Source: Pholiota molesta (lineage: Eukaryota > Basidiomycota > Agaricomycetes > Agaricales > Strophariaceae). Taken from it: a stretch of 64,000 nucleotides of DNA. A program made the translations under genes and the position numbers. Numbering within the stretch: the stretch's first letter is position 1; each line of letters opens with the position of its first letter. Below are positions 49,000 through 58,816 of this stretch, piece by piece. The stretch lies in assembly GCA_014925825.1 (NCBI GenBank), contig JACGCK010000231.1:1-64000 (forward strand), in the 5' to 3' direction. The notes under the pieces were generated by a model. The model searched no databases. It saw nothing but the letters and a program-made list of their open reading frames with translations, and had not been told where the DNA came from.

Positions 49000-49811
49000 G
49001 TAAGTAATGACAGCACACCTGAATCGATCGCCCACTATCAGAGCGCCGCCGCCCATCCACCTGCGCGCCCCTATCGTACAGCGTCGACGAATAGGGATGG
49101 ATCCTCGGTCGAGCCATGGCAAGAGACCGCTCGCCCAGCTAGACCTGTCAGTGTTAGTTGAGGACCAAAAACCTAGTACGCACATCCACTGGGGAACCAT
49201 GCCTGATCGATTGTAGCCTGATCGAAGTGGTCTTGGTGGGGGTTGCAATGCGTGGCTGAGTTCCGAACACGCTGACGACAGAGATGAGGGCAGAAGGAAC
49301 CATCCATATGCAGAATAGCGCAGCACTCACCTGTCCCCTATGGATGTTGCTGGCAAAGCCCACACATAGCGTAGCATCACTCATAGCCTCGAAATGAACC
49401 AAAAGATCAATAGCCCTATACCTGCGCCTCTTACTCCATAGTGTCGCAAAGGGCAAGTCAACAAGAGAAAGTGCAACAGACAGAGAGGGAAAGAAAGAGA
49501 AGAAAAAAAAAATGTGAAAAAGCAGCGAAATTCCCGCACCATAGCCCAATATCCCCCCAACGCACAACAAATCTAAGAAAGGGCATCGCACTGCACGGAT
49601 CTAAATCTTGCCATCGACGCCGGGCTAGGACCACCCGCCTGCCGCAGACATCGGCGCAGTCAAGCAATGAAGTACATGCAAGACACAAAAAGGCGTAGAT
49701 CAATAATGACTGTGCCACGCATGCCCTCTCTGTCTCTGGGCTGGCGCACACAGGCAATAACGGAGCAAGGCGGAATGACTGGCGGAAACGAAAACGGAGC
49801 ATGAAGGGCAC

Positions 49812-50222
49812 TGTTGAAGTATGTACTACATCATCTCTCGTCTCCACCACAGTTCCTATTCGCGTATACTATTTATCTTTCTCCTTTCGTCGTGACCATT
49901 TCCATTTCCAGCTTACCCGCTATTCCACTCGTTATTTCATATCTACATACCACAGCACCACTGTCCACATGAACGAACGTGCTATCACGTTCGTTCCGTT
50001 ACCCTCCGTACTATATAAACCTACAGGCCCACAACGGCGCACCTCATCTGTCAAACGCACTCGTGTCTGACACCTGAGGTGTGCCATATTCCCTACTGTA
50101 CTTCGTTCGTATTGCTGATTACCGTACTTTAGTATTTCTACGCATTTCAGGTAGTTAGCGTCTTATACAATCATCTGTCAAACGCACTCGTGTCTGACAC
50201 CTGAGTATTTCTACGCATTTCA
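49812..50222 (+). repeat. Copia 5' LTR
   Basis: Contains a TATA box, TATATAAA, at 50012-50019, so transcription probably starts a few tens of bases downstream. A 34 bp block at 50045-50078 is repeated at 50172-50205, and AGTATTTCTACGCATTTCA occurs at 50131-50149 and again as the LTR end (50204-50222). The LTR therefore carries an internal duplication of its own 3' end. Confidence 0.95.
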
Positions 50223-50240
50223 GGTTATGGGCCCCGTCCT
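50223..50240 (+). promoter_or_regulatory. Candidate primer binding site of the Copia element
   Basis: The bases directly after the 5' LTR, GGTTATGGGCCCCG, lie where the tRNA primer should pair. I do not recognise the tRNA, so this rests on position only. Confidence 0.35.
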
Positions 50241-50314
50241 CTTCTGAATCTAGAACAGACACGAATACGGCAGATCAAACGAACATACTACACAACCCAC
50301 TCACTCAACTGACG

Positions 50315-51250
50315 ATGACCTCGCAAACACACACACCCCCTATTTTACCGGACGCACAGAAGTTCGATGGGATGAATTGGCACTCATGGAGCCGCTGGAT
50401 CTTAACCACTGCCAGGATCCGCAGTGTCGAGAAGTATCTTACAGGTGCCATTCCTAAACCCACCGAGCCTACTAGCCCTACACCAACCGTGACGGCTACG
50501 CCAGAAAATTCACCCCTACCCCCTGAGCCTACTCCATGGCATTCCTTGAACCCATCGCTAGACGAGTGGATTGTCCGTGATGCTTGGGCAACCGGCTTGC
50601 TTCTGTACAACTGTACGAACCCGGTTGGACTGGGTATGGTCTCTGACAAAACCGCCGCAGAAGCCTGGACGTCGCTGAAGAACTTGTACGGTGCTCAGTC
50701 AACACTGTTCGCTGTCAATGCTCAACGCGAACTCCGGAACACTATGCTTACGGATGGTGGAGACCTCACTGCGCACATAGCTGACCTACGCACTAAATGG
50801 TCGGCTGCGAACGACGTTGGAGCCAATATTACGGACAAGGACTTCATTGTTATCATACTTGCATCACTTCCATCCTCCTGGGACATGATTGTCGCCACAC
50901 TCTACGACGTTCCCACCTCTATCGAACTCATTTCGAAGTTGAATTTCCATTGGGGAAGGGTCGGCAGCAGAAATACGTCCACAGCCAAAGGAGGGATCAC
51001 GGCACTCGCCGCGAACACAAAGAACTCGTCGAAGTCGAATCTCCTGTGCGTGAACCCAAAGTGTGGCCGTCGAGGGCATCTTATCGCTGATTGCTACTGG
51101 GAGGGCGGTGGAAAGGAGGGCCAGTTTCCCCCTCACTTCCGCAAGAAACCTACCCTCAATGGTACACCCAGTACTCAGACGTCCACAACCACAGCCGCTA
51201 CTGCCACAGTCGCACTCGCCGATACCACCCGAGCGCCACTGGATCCGAGA
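50315..51250 (+). CDS. gag: Copia gag
   Basis: Forms the particle that packages element RNA in the cytoplasm. The start MTSQTHTPPILPDAQKFDG is followed by the UBN2/Copia-gag pattern FDGMNWHSWSRWILTTAR, then EAWTSLKNLYGAQS, LASLPSSWD and a zinc knuckle, CVNPKCGRRGHLIADC (CX4CX4HX4C, the variant usual in basidiomycete Copia), ending in the standard GGGKEGQFPPHFRKK. The gag frame stays open to about 51529, but the protease lies one frame back, so the true gag-pol frame is lost by one base between about 51215 and 51260. No classical slippery heptamer is seen there, so I prefer a missing base over programmed frameshifting. Confidence 0.9.
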
Positions 51251-52988
51251 GAGTGTACACCATACTCATGGTGGACACAAGCGAACAAGTCACCGTGTCC
51301 GACGCTGCGTTCCTCACTGTACCAAACCCATCTGACCCGAATCTCACGTACATTGACTCGGGCGCCAGTGACCACTGCTTCATCAACCGTACGGATTTTG
51401 GGGTCGATTATACTGCTTTTGACGTGCCGCGAGTGGGACAATCTGCGAGCAAGGGTGCCAAGTTCCGTATCCTTGGACAAGGTTCAGTCACGAAGATCGT
51501 TGAATCGCGCGAAGGACGTACCACACTGAAATTTAATTCAGTTCTCCACACTCCTGACCTCACCGCCAACCTTATTTCCGTCGGCCGTTTCGACATAGCA
51601 GGCTTCTCCGTCACATTTGGGAATGGCCGCGCCACATTCGTCGATCCAGCTGGAACGAGCTTCATGTCAGGAGATCGTGCAGGCTCGATGTACGAACTAG
51701 CTCTCACAGATCCAGTCCACATAATGACGGCCAAGTCCCACGAGAAACCAGCCGACTTAGAGATTTGGCACCGTCGCTTCGGGCATGCGAGCGTGTCAGC
51801 GATTCGTGCGCTCGCAAAGCAGGACTTACTGGCAGGCCTCCAGGTTGTCGGTGACATCGATGCGAAGGGATCTTGTGAAGACTGCATCTACGGCAAACAT
51901 ACCGCACGCCCATACGACGAGATCTTCGAGAAGGAAACAGAGGTCAATGAACGTGCACACATAGACATCTTCGTAATGACCAACACACCTTCTTTCGGCG
52001 GCGCTGTCTACATGATGCTCTGCATGGACGGTGCTTCATCTGTTAAACACGGTTATTTCCTCACTCACAAGTCCGCGGACGTCACACTACAAGCGCTAAA
52101 GGATTACGTCGCGGAAGCCGAGACGCAGACTGGCAAGAAACTCAAACGTATCCGTGTTGACATGGGGAAGGAGTGGCGCAATGAGAAGTGGGACGATTTC
52201 CTGCGCGAGAAGGGGATTGTGATGGAATCGGGCGCACCTTATGCCCATGGCCAAAACGGCGCAGCTGAACGAGGAATTCGGACGATTGTCGAACGCGTCC
52301 GCTGCATGCTTGCAGATTCCGGTCTTCCCAAACCTCTGTGGGCTGAAGCCGCTGCCACTGCTATATACCTCGACAACTTCATTCCCTCCGCCCGCCGGCC
52401 TGGTGTCGTACCATGGGAGATGTGGACGGGGAAAAAGCAAGACGTCTCACACCTTCGACCGTTCGGTTGCGCGGCATATGCCAAGGTCGCGCCCGAAATA
52501 GAACAGTCGAAGCTGCTTCCTCGATCAATCAAGTACGTCATGATCGGTTATTTCGGGCGCAGCGCTTACAAGCTGTATGATGCCGCGACGCGTTCTATAA
52601 TTAAATGCCGCGATGTCATTTTCGAGGAAGGAGAAGGCCATAGGACGCTCACGACAGACCTCGACGACGTTCTCGTTGCGGATGGCCCAGACATACAGGC
52701 AGCCAACCCAACATCCAACACGGGCGTAATCCGCCCCAGTACGCAGAACGTCGTAGCAGCGCGACCGCGTGTGACCGATCCACCCCTACATCCCGCGCTG
52801 TCAGAACCTTCTCAGCTTCCTTCCACCGTTCCCACTGCGCAGCCTGCGCCTGGGAATACCAATCCCTTGGTGCTTCCAAATCTCCCATCCGCCCCACCAC
52901 GACGTTCGCCTCGCTTTGCAAAACCATCCACCAACCTCGAGGCGTCGCGCGAATACTCTGGACGCGAGGCGGCCGCAGAAAGCGGGGG
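51250..52988 (+). CDS. pol: Copia protease and integrase
   Basis: Continues the polyprotein one frame back from gag. The protease active site is YIDSGASDHCF. The GAG-pre-integrase zinc finger follows (WHRRFGHASVSAIRAL ... CEDCIYGKH). The integrase core shows its first Asp in AHIDIF, a central RVDMGKEWRN and the Glu region YAHGQNGAAERGIRTI, then PLWAEAAATAIYLDN and HLRPFGCAAYAKV. The frame ends being sensible at a six-G run at about 52983-52988, after which the polyprotein continues one frame back again. Apart from that, no stop or gap. Confidence 0.9.
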
Positions 52989-54743
52989 GAAGCTTGGGCG
53001 CAAACAGTCCGCGTACTTTCTGCGACCGCGGATGCCAACGAACTCCTCATCGACGAACCTGGATCTCACGCACCCAACTACGACTCTGCCGCGCCGAGCG
53101 GGAGCATCCTCGACCTCAATGCCGACCTTGATGCTCACCTCGCCTTTATGTCAACCCAGCATGACTCATACATTCCACGGAACTACAAGGAGGCGATGGC
53201 AAGAGCGGAGATTTGGCAACCCGCGATGGACACAGAACTGGGCATCCTGCTGGAACGCGAGGTTTTCAAGTGGGTTGAAGCTCCACCCGACGCGCACATT
53301 ATCGACTGCAAGTGGGTCTTCGCGAATAAATACAACGCGACGGGCAACATCACCAAACGCAAGGCACGCCTCGTCGTCCGAGGCTTCAATCAAATTCCCG
53401 GCCTCGAATTCGACGAGACTTACGCCTCCGTCGTGCGTATGGAGTCGTTCCGTATGTGCATAGCCATTGCCGCCTCCCTCGATTACTCGATCTGGGGGAG
53501 GGACATCGTCGCCGCGTATCTATACGCCAGTACACGCTTTACCACTTATGTTCGACCTCCTCCCGGCGCTGTTAAACCATCCTGGCTGGACCCAACGAAG
53601 ACTTATGTCTGGGTACTTGACAAGTCCCTATATGGTACGATGGACGCTGGCCACAACTTCCAGCATGAAGTCGTTGGGTCCTTCGAAAGTTTGGGTTACT
53701 ATCGCTCACTTGCCGACCCATGTATCCACTCGCGCATCTCTGACAATGATGGCACCCACACCATCACAAGCACATACACCGACGATATATTCGGCCTATC
53801 ATCCACCCCCACTGGTGCACGCGCCGCATCCCAGGAACTCGACACCTGCTTCGATACAAAGGATTTGGGGGAGCCGACCTACATTCTTGGCATCGAGATC
53901 AAGCGCGATGCAGCAGCCGGCACCATTACCATCTCGCAACGATCTTTCTTCGAACGGATGCTGGAGGACTTCGGGATGGCTGATTGCAACCCCAAACCTA
54001 CTCCCCTCCCAGCCGGCATTATATTGAGCGAGAAGGACTGCCCAACCACCGACGAGGATCGCCGATACATGGCTGACAAGCCCTATCGTGAACTCCTAGG
54101 CAAATTGAACTGGGGCGCCGGTGGCACCAGATCAGACATCATTTACGGTACTGGTGTTCTCTCGCGCTTCCAATCCAATCCCGGACCTGCTCACTGGAAG
54201 GCCATGCTCCACATGGTAGCGTATATTAAGGGTACACTCGACTATTCCATCACGTACTATCGCGGCGCCTCCATCAACCCTACGACCTACGTGGACGCCA
54301 GCTACGCCGACGACTACGACACAAGACGTTCGACTGCCGGATACGGCGTCTGGATGGCAGGTGGCCTGGTGTCCTGGAGCTCAAAGCGTCAACCTACAGT
54401 CGCCTTATCCACCACTGAGGCTGAGTACATGTCAATGACTCGCACTGTGCAACAGGTCACTTGGATGTACGCGTTTCTGGACGAGGTCGGCTTACCGCAA
54501 GAGCATCCCTTCTCGATTTACGGCGACAATGCTCCGGCAATCGCTCTCACAAGGAACACGAAGGGACACGCTCGCGCCAAGCACATTGACGTGCGATACC
54601 ACTACATTCGCGAAGCCGTGAGCCAAGGCCGCGCTCTCATCGAGCATGTCCCGTCCGAGAAGAACCTCGCCGACATTTTCACCAAATCTCTCCCTCGCAC
54701 CGTTCACCAGCGCTTATGCCAGGAGATTGGCCTGACTGCATAG
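52989..54743 (+). CDS. pol: Copia reverse transcriptase and RNase H
   Basis: After the G run the sensible frame reads EAWAQTVRVLSATADANEL and then the reverse transcriptase: EIWQPAMDTEL, HIIDCKWVFANKYN, KARLVVRGFNQIPG, with the catalytic pair in TYTDDIFGLSS (a YTDD variant of the usual YVDD) and KDLGEPTYILGIEI. RNase H follows: YVDASYADDYDTRRS, GGLVSWSSKRQPTVALSTTE, AEYMSMTRTVQQVTW, and the C-terminal KHIDVRYHYIRE with ADIFTKSLPR. Stop at 54743, 28 bp before the 3' LTR. This section is fully open. Confidence 0.93.
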   Translation, partial: EAWAQTVRVLSATADANELLIDEPGSHAPNYDSAAPSGSILDLNADLDAHLAFMSTQHDSYIPRNYKEAMARAEIWQPAMDTELGILLEREVFKWVEAPPDAHIIDCKWVFANKYNATGNITKRKARLVVRGFNQIPGLEFDETYASVVRMESFRMCIAIAASLDYSIWGRDIVAAYLYASTRFTTYVRPPPGAVKPSWLDPTKTYVWVLDKSLYGTMDAGHNFQHEVVGSFESLGYYRSLADPCIHSRISDNDGTHTITSTYTDDIFGLSSTPTGARAASQELDTCFDTKDLGEPTYILGIEIKRDAAAGTITISQRSFFERMLEDFGMADCNPKPTPLPAGIILSEKDCPTTDEDRRYMADKPYRELLGKLNWGAGGTRSDIIYGTGVLSRFQSNPGPAHWKAMLHMVAYIKGTLDYSITYYRGASINPTTYVDASYADDYDTRRSTAGYGVWMAGGLVSWSSKRQPTVALSTTEAEYMSMTRTVQQVTWMYAFLDEVGLPQEHPFSIYGDNAPAIALTRNTKGHARAKHIDVRYHYIREAVSQGRALIEHVPSEKNLADIFTKSLPRTVHQRLCQEIGLTA

Positions 54744-54764
54744 ACTCGACGATCGATGTCGTCC

Positions 54765-54771
54765 GGGGGAG
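54765..54771 (+). promoter_or_regulatory. Polypurine tract of the Copia element
   Basis: GGGGGAG lies directly before the 3' LTR, the position required for plus-strand priming. Confidence 0.8.
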
Positions 54772-55182
54772 TGTTGAAGTATGTACTACATCATCTCTCG
54801 TCTCCACCACAGTTCCTATTCGCGTATACTATTTATCTTTCTCCTTTCGTCGTGACCATTTCCATTTCCAGCTTACCCGCTATTCCACTCGTTATTTCAT
54901 ATCTACATACCACAGCACCACTGTCCACATGAACGAACGTGCTATCACGTTCGTTCCGTTACCCTCCGTACTATATAAACCTACAGGCCCACAACGGCGC
55001 ACCTCATCTGTCAAACGCACTCGTGTCTGACACCTGAGGTGTGCCATATTCCCTACTGTACTTCGTTCGTATTGCTGATTACCGTACTTTAGTATTTCTA
55101 CGCATTTCAGGTAGTTAGCGTCTTATACAATCATCTGTCAAACGCACTCGTGTCTGACACCTGAGTATTTCTACGCATTTCA
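54772..55182 (+). repeat. Copia 3' LTR
   Basis: I found no difference from the 5' LTR over 411 bp, including the internal duplication. Confidence 0.95.
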
Positions 55183-55187
55183 GGCAC

Positions 55188-55849
55188 ACACATATCGGGT
55201 TCCGTGCTCCGTAAGAGAGGACCTTCCTGTTATTTCTTGAAGACAGCCCAGCAGCAGGCGCATGATCGGACAACGATCGCGGGGTGCAGTGCAGGGCTAT
55301 TCTGGCAGTGATCCCCTCTATGGACCAACCATGAACGACGGCGCGGCGTAGACCCGCAGCACAACAGACGACGACGGCGGGACAAACATGATAAACATGG
55401 CTACGAGCGCCGCGCGGGCGCCGCGGGATACAGCAGCACGGCTATGGCATCATCGACTATATGGGCACGCACGTTCTGCGCTGGTCCAGGGTGGGCTCTG
55501 GGAAGGTGATCGGCCCAAGCGATGCCGGGGCTTTGCGTGCTGTATACATTGCGGTGCAGGGGTGGTGGGGGAACAACGATGACGAAGAGTCCGCACCTGG
55601 ATGGCCGCCAGCTGCCCCGGGATGCAGGCCGTCGTCTCTTCATCTTCAGGCTTCTACTGACTGCTTGAGCATGGATACTGATGAAAGGTTCTGATGATTG
55701 ACCAGTAAGTTCGTATGCATATGTGGGATGCCTGAAACTAACTCATTCAGGGCAGAGTTCAATCATCGCGCTATCGTTAAGGAATGGGTCGGTGATAGGT
55801 GTATCAGGACATGTAGATGTAGACTGGCGCTGCCAAAGGAAGATGCATG
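55188..55849. repeat. Continuation of the bracketed-module array beyond the Copia insertion
   Basis: Resumes with the TTCCGTGCTCCGTAAGAGAGG block seen near 45791 and with the module core GCAGCAGGCGCATGATC known from 42605, 45100 and 48090. A later part (GCTTCTACTGACTGCTTGAGC) matches 40146-40167, and a GACTGGCGCTGCCA block matches one at about 38015. So the array once ran unbroken across 49.8 kb. Confidence 0.75.
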
Positions 55850-56277
55850 ATATGCTAACTTGGCTTGAGTTCCACCAAGTGTGGATGGAGGATGATATGA
55901 GAGAATGATATGATAATATCAATATGACAAATAATCTGACATTGAATATATTATCAAGAGAAAATAGTATGTCACGAAAACCCAAAGCGGGTGTTCGTGT
56001 TGTGCCTGGGACTTTCGCGGGCTTTGCGAAAATTCGAAAATTCGGAGCTTTGAACCGAGCCCATAGACCGACCGATTTGGCGGAGGGCGTGTGTTCAGAA
56101 AGACATCCGCATTGGACCGGGCCGGGTCGATGATCCGGCGCGCAGGTGATCCAAAAATATATTCGGCATTCCAAATCCGGATTTCGAAAATGAAAGCCAA
56201 AAGCCCGAGAAAGTCCTGAGCGTCTGGACGAGCCGATTTGTGGCATGTGTATGCCGAGAACAAACCTGCTATACCAA
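55850..56277. repeat. 428 bp direct repeat, copy 1
   Basis: Identical to 56509-56936 except for two substitutions, both G here and A there. It begins ATATGCTAACTTGG and ends CTATACCAA. TG...CA-like limits inside it would suit a small LTR, but flanking duplications and a primer site are lacking. No coding content. Confidence 0.9.
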
Positions 56278-56508
56278 ACACTGAATAAGGGAGAAGGTGG
56301 GTGGGTCAAAAAATGAATAAGGATCTCAGAAAACAACCGATAAGGTTTTTTATGCGTCGGAACGGATTTCAGAAGACGAAGAAGAAAGATAAGCTTTCTT
56401 TCGTCGATATATTGAAAGGTTATCTAAGCTGATCCTTATATAATTGATCTTGGTTCCGACGCCTATCTTTAGCTTATCCTAAGATGAGCCCTACGGGCTC
56501 ATCGCGGA
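56278..56508. other. Spacer between the two 428 bp repeats
   Basis: 231 bp with a GGTTCCGACG / CGTCGGAAC inverted pair (about 56376 and 56452) and a GATGAGCCC..GGGCTCATC hairpin near 56482-56502. No gene. Confidence 0.5.
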
Positions 56509-56936
56509 ATATGCTAACTTGGCTTGAGTTCCACCAAGTGTGGATGGAGGATGATATGAGAGAATGATATGATAATATCAATATGACAAATAATCTGACA
56601 TTGAATATATTATCAAGAGAAAATAGTATGTCACAAAAACCCAAAGCGGGTGTTCGTGTTGTGCCTGGGACTTTCGCGGGCTTTGCGAAAATTCGAAAAT
56701 TCGGAGCTTTGAACCGAGCCCATAGACCGACCGATTTGGCGGAGGGCGTGTGTTCAGAAAGACATCCGCATTGGACCGGGCCGAGTCGATGATCCGGCGC
56801 GCAGGTGATCCAAAAATATATTCGGCATTCCAAATCCGGATTTCGAAAATGAAAGCCAAAAGCCCGAGAAAGTCCTGAGCGTCTGGACGAGCCGATTTGT
56901 GGCATGTGTATGCCGAGAACAAACCTGCTATACCAA
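56509..56936. repeat. 428 bp direct repeat, copy 2
   Basis: Second copy of 55850-56277, offset by exactly 659 bp. Followed by unrelated AT-rich sequence to 57160. Confidence 0.9.
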
Positions 56937-57160
56937 CCAGAGTGAAACTCACAACTGGTAGGTTGGACGAGGCATACATATGTCCGAGTCCAGACTGGCA
57001 CCCAACCCGAGTAGAGCTCTGGTTGAATTATATATCTCAATGTTAAATATCTCAAAGTTATACGTTGAATGTCGCAATCATCATTTGGCCAAATAATAAA
57101 TGGTACAAGTGCAAGTGGAATAAGTATAGAATAATAAAGGTCCAAATGATGAATCTAAAG

Positions 57161-57600
57161 TTAAGCGTCCATCAAGTTATCTAATAAAGAAGGAGCTATA
57201 TTGTGATTAATGCGAAAGCGTTCGAAAATACCAGCCAGTTCATCAATATGGGTTTTTTTGTATGCCTTGGATGTGCTCATAGGTAGGATCTCCTCCATAC
57301 GGCGCCAGTATAGCAAGAAGGAAAGGGAAGTCCACCCGCCTGTAGCAGCAACGACCTCGGGAGGAACGCCGGCCAGTAACAATTCGTGGGCCAATGATGC
57401 CGATTTCCAGATGGAAGTGACGAAGTTTATGAATACGTGCTTGATCATGTTGCGATGAGCTCCGGATGGTAGACGATAGGCGAAGAGTCCAGCAGAAGAT
57501 GGGATATCCGCGTTGACGTCCAGATGGTTACGCAGGGCTTGACAAGGACATAATGTGTCGTCGCGACCAGTAAGTATGACTGTGTGACGCCTGGCGTACT
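57161..57600 (-). pseudogene. Tyrosine recombinase C-terminal remnant lacking the HxxR segment
   Basis: On the minus strand one frame runs from a TAG at about 57600 to the stop at 57161. It shows a fungal tyrosine-recombinase catalytic domain: ILTGRDDTLCPCQALRNHL, SSAGLFAYRLPSG, then LAHELLLAGVPPEVVAATGG and WTSLSFLLYWRRMEEILP, with the tyrosine of LLYWRR as the likely nucleophile. In this family a segment of about a dozen residues with GHSFRIGG lies between LAH and ELLLAG. It contains the catalytic His and Arg and is absent here (junction near 57387). The N-terminal half is also missing. The deletion keeps frame, so it could be mistaken for a working gene, but catalysis should be lost. Such recombinases belong to Crypton-like and related fungal elements. 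Confidence 0.75.
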
Positions 57601-58816
57601 AGTCATCTGCAGCCCATCAACACGTTATCTTATCCTGGACATTGGACTTCTTGCATCAGTGATCACATGACTCTATTTACGTCTGTTACTCTTACAGCTT
57701 ACTTGTACCGTAAATGCTCATGTATCACTTAACTATATACTATGAACTCCTGAACTCGCATCTCCGTTGCACCCTCTCTGAGAGCTCCCTCTACCCATGC
57801 CGGCTGGATACCCTGTAGCTATCCCCCTGCCCAGGGTCACACGGCCTCTCCGCGAAGAGTCGCAACGCTTATCGGTGTGGTGGGTTGACAGCCGCTGGCA
57901 GTCCCCCCTAACCAAACCTTCTACTTCAGCACCCCGAAGTCCCGCGAACCAGAGGCTTCACAATGGTGGGGGCACCGCGGAACTTCACCTCCGCGCTGAA
58001 GTTCTCCCTTTGATCGACGGACGCCTTCCTCGGATCGACTCGAAGACGATCAATCCCTAGGAATCCATACCGTCATCACCCTCCGAAGTACTCGTCGGTC
58101 GACACCGTTATGAAGACCCAGCGTGTGCGGTTGGGTAGCGTCCCGGAGACGAGACCTACTACACTCGCTGGATGTTGTTCCGAAGGCTAGGTTGATTCGT
58201 TCTGACGAATCCCTGCTAGCGGAACGACAATCTTCACCGGAAGTCCCGCTTACTACTACTCGTCGGTCGACACCGTTATGAAGACCCAGCGTGTGCGGTT
58301 GGGTAGCGTCCCGGAGACGAGACCTACTACACTCGCTGGATGTTGTTCCGAAGGCTAGGTTGATTCGTTCTGACGAATCCCTGCTAGCGGAACGACAATC
58401 TTCACCGGAAGTCCCGCCTACTCTACTCCTCCCTTCCTGATACGCTCGTCGGTCGACTATGGATCAGAGATCCGGTATTCAAGGTCGGGTAGCGTCCTTG
58501 TGACGAGACCTACTATGATCACCGGATTTCCCTTCGAAGGCTGGGTTGATTCGTGTAAACGTTTCCCGCTAGCGAATGGGAGTTTCCCTTCGAAGGCTGG
58601 GTTGATTCGTGTAAACGTGTCCCGCTAGCGAATGGGATATCTTTGCCAATGTCCCGCGTACCGTATCTAAATTTATACCCTTCCTATTCAGTCTATCTCC
58701 CTATGTTTTATTTCATCTTTCAACTATTCGAGCTATGCCCATCTGATAAGGAGATCATATATCTTCCTTCGAAATTCTTCGACCACTTCTGTTCAAGTTA
58801 CGACCCTTCCCTCGAC
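57601..58816 (+). promoter_or_regulatory. Probable 5' LTR and leader of the Gypsy element
   Basis: Must contain the Gypsy LTR and leader, because gag begins at 58817 and the sequence before 57600 belongs to another gene. A TATA-like ACTATATACT lies at about 57732. A candidate primer site, TGGTGGGGGCACCG, starts at 57964 directly after CACAA, so the LTR may end near 57962. LTR borders cannot be proved because the 3' LTR is outside the window. The rest of the leader is tandem repeats, listed separately. Confidence 0.45.
58089..58421 (+). repeat. Two 168 bp tandem repeats in the Gypsy leader
   Basis: Units 58089-58256 and 58257-58421 are nearly identical (first TACTCGTCGGTCGACACCG...). A diverged third unit starts near 58441 and itself contains a duplicated block of about 62 bp (CCCTTCGAAGGCTGGGTTG at 58530 and 58587). 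No coding content. Confidence 0.9.

Larger units (their letters stand above)
37000..49806. repeat. Array of ~3 kb higher-order repeats built from AGAGAGG/CCTCTCT-bracketed modules
   Basis: A marker block TTTGAAACTCCG(C/A)T recurs at 38096, 40340, 43297 (as GTTCAAACTCCGCTC) and 46276, that is at spacings of 2.2, 3.0 and 3.0 kb. A purine tract with AAAAA(C)AGGAACCAG-like sequence recurs near 37195, 39165, 42190, 44690, 47690 and 49485. Between these markers, 102-151 bp modules open with AGAGAGG(A/G) and close with CCTCTCT, with the boxes alternating in orientation (examples 44796-44944, 47499-47621, 47789-47939, 48059-48160). Many large open frames occur on both strands (for example 46250-47122, minus) but change from copy to copy and show no domain. 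No terminal repeats, transposase or retroelement gene were found. Confidence 0.65.
49812..55182 (+). mobile_element. Copia LTR retrotransposon, full length, 5371 bp
   Basis: Two 411 bp LTRs (49812-50222 and 54772-55182), apparently identical, begin TG and end CA, with the 5 bp target duplication GGCAC outside (49807-49811 and 55183-55187). The interior encodes gag, protease, integrase, reverse transcriptase and RNase H in Copia order. A purine tract, GGGGGAG, sits directly before the 3' LTR at 54765-54771. Identical LTRs mean very recent insertion. It landed in a GGGCAC(G)CACC site that is conserved in other array copies (for example near 48360). Two one-base frame breaks interrupt the coding region. 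Confidence 0.95.

Noticed and set aside
37000..49806. CRISPR array or bacterial-type repeat locus
   Set aside because: Units are 0.1-3 kb, alternate in orientation and lie in a fungal genome; no uniform short repeats with unique spacers and no cas genes.
37000..49806. tRNA- or 5S-derived SINE array
   Set aside because: I looked for polymerase III A and B boxes in the module cores (TGGCNNAGTGG, GGTTCGANNCC) and found none convincing.
51215..51260. Programmed -1 frameshift between Copia gag and pol
   Set aside because: No slippery heptamer or obvious downstream structure, and the other breaks are also one-base losses at places without frameshift signals.
55850..56936. Small LTR (TRIM-like) element formed by the 428 bp repeats
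   Set aside because: No flanking duplication, no primer site after copy 1 and no purine tract before copy 2; kept as a plain direct repeat.
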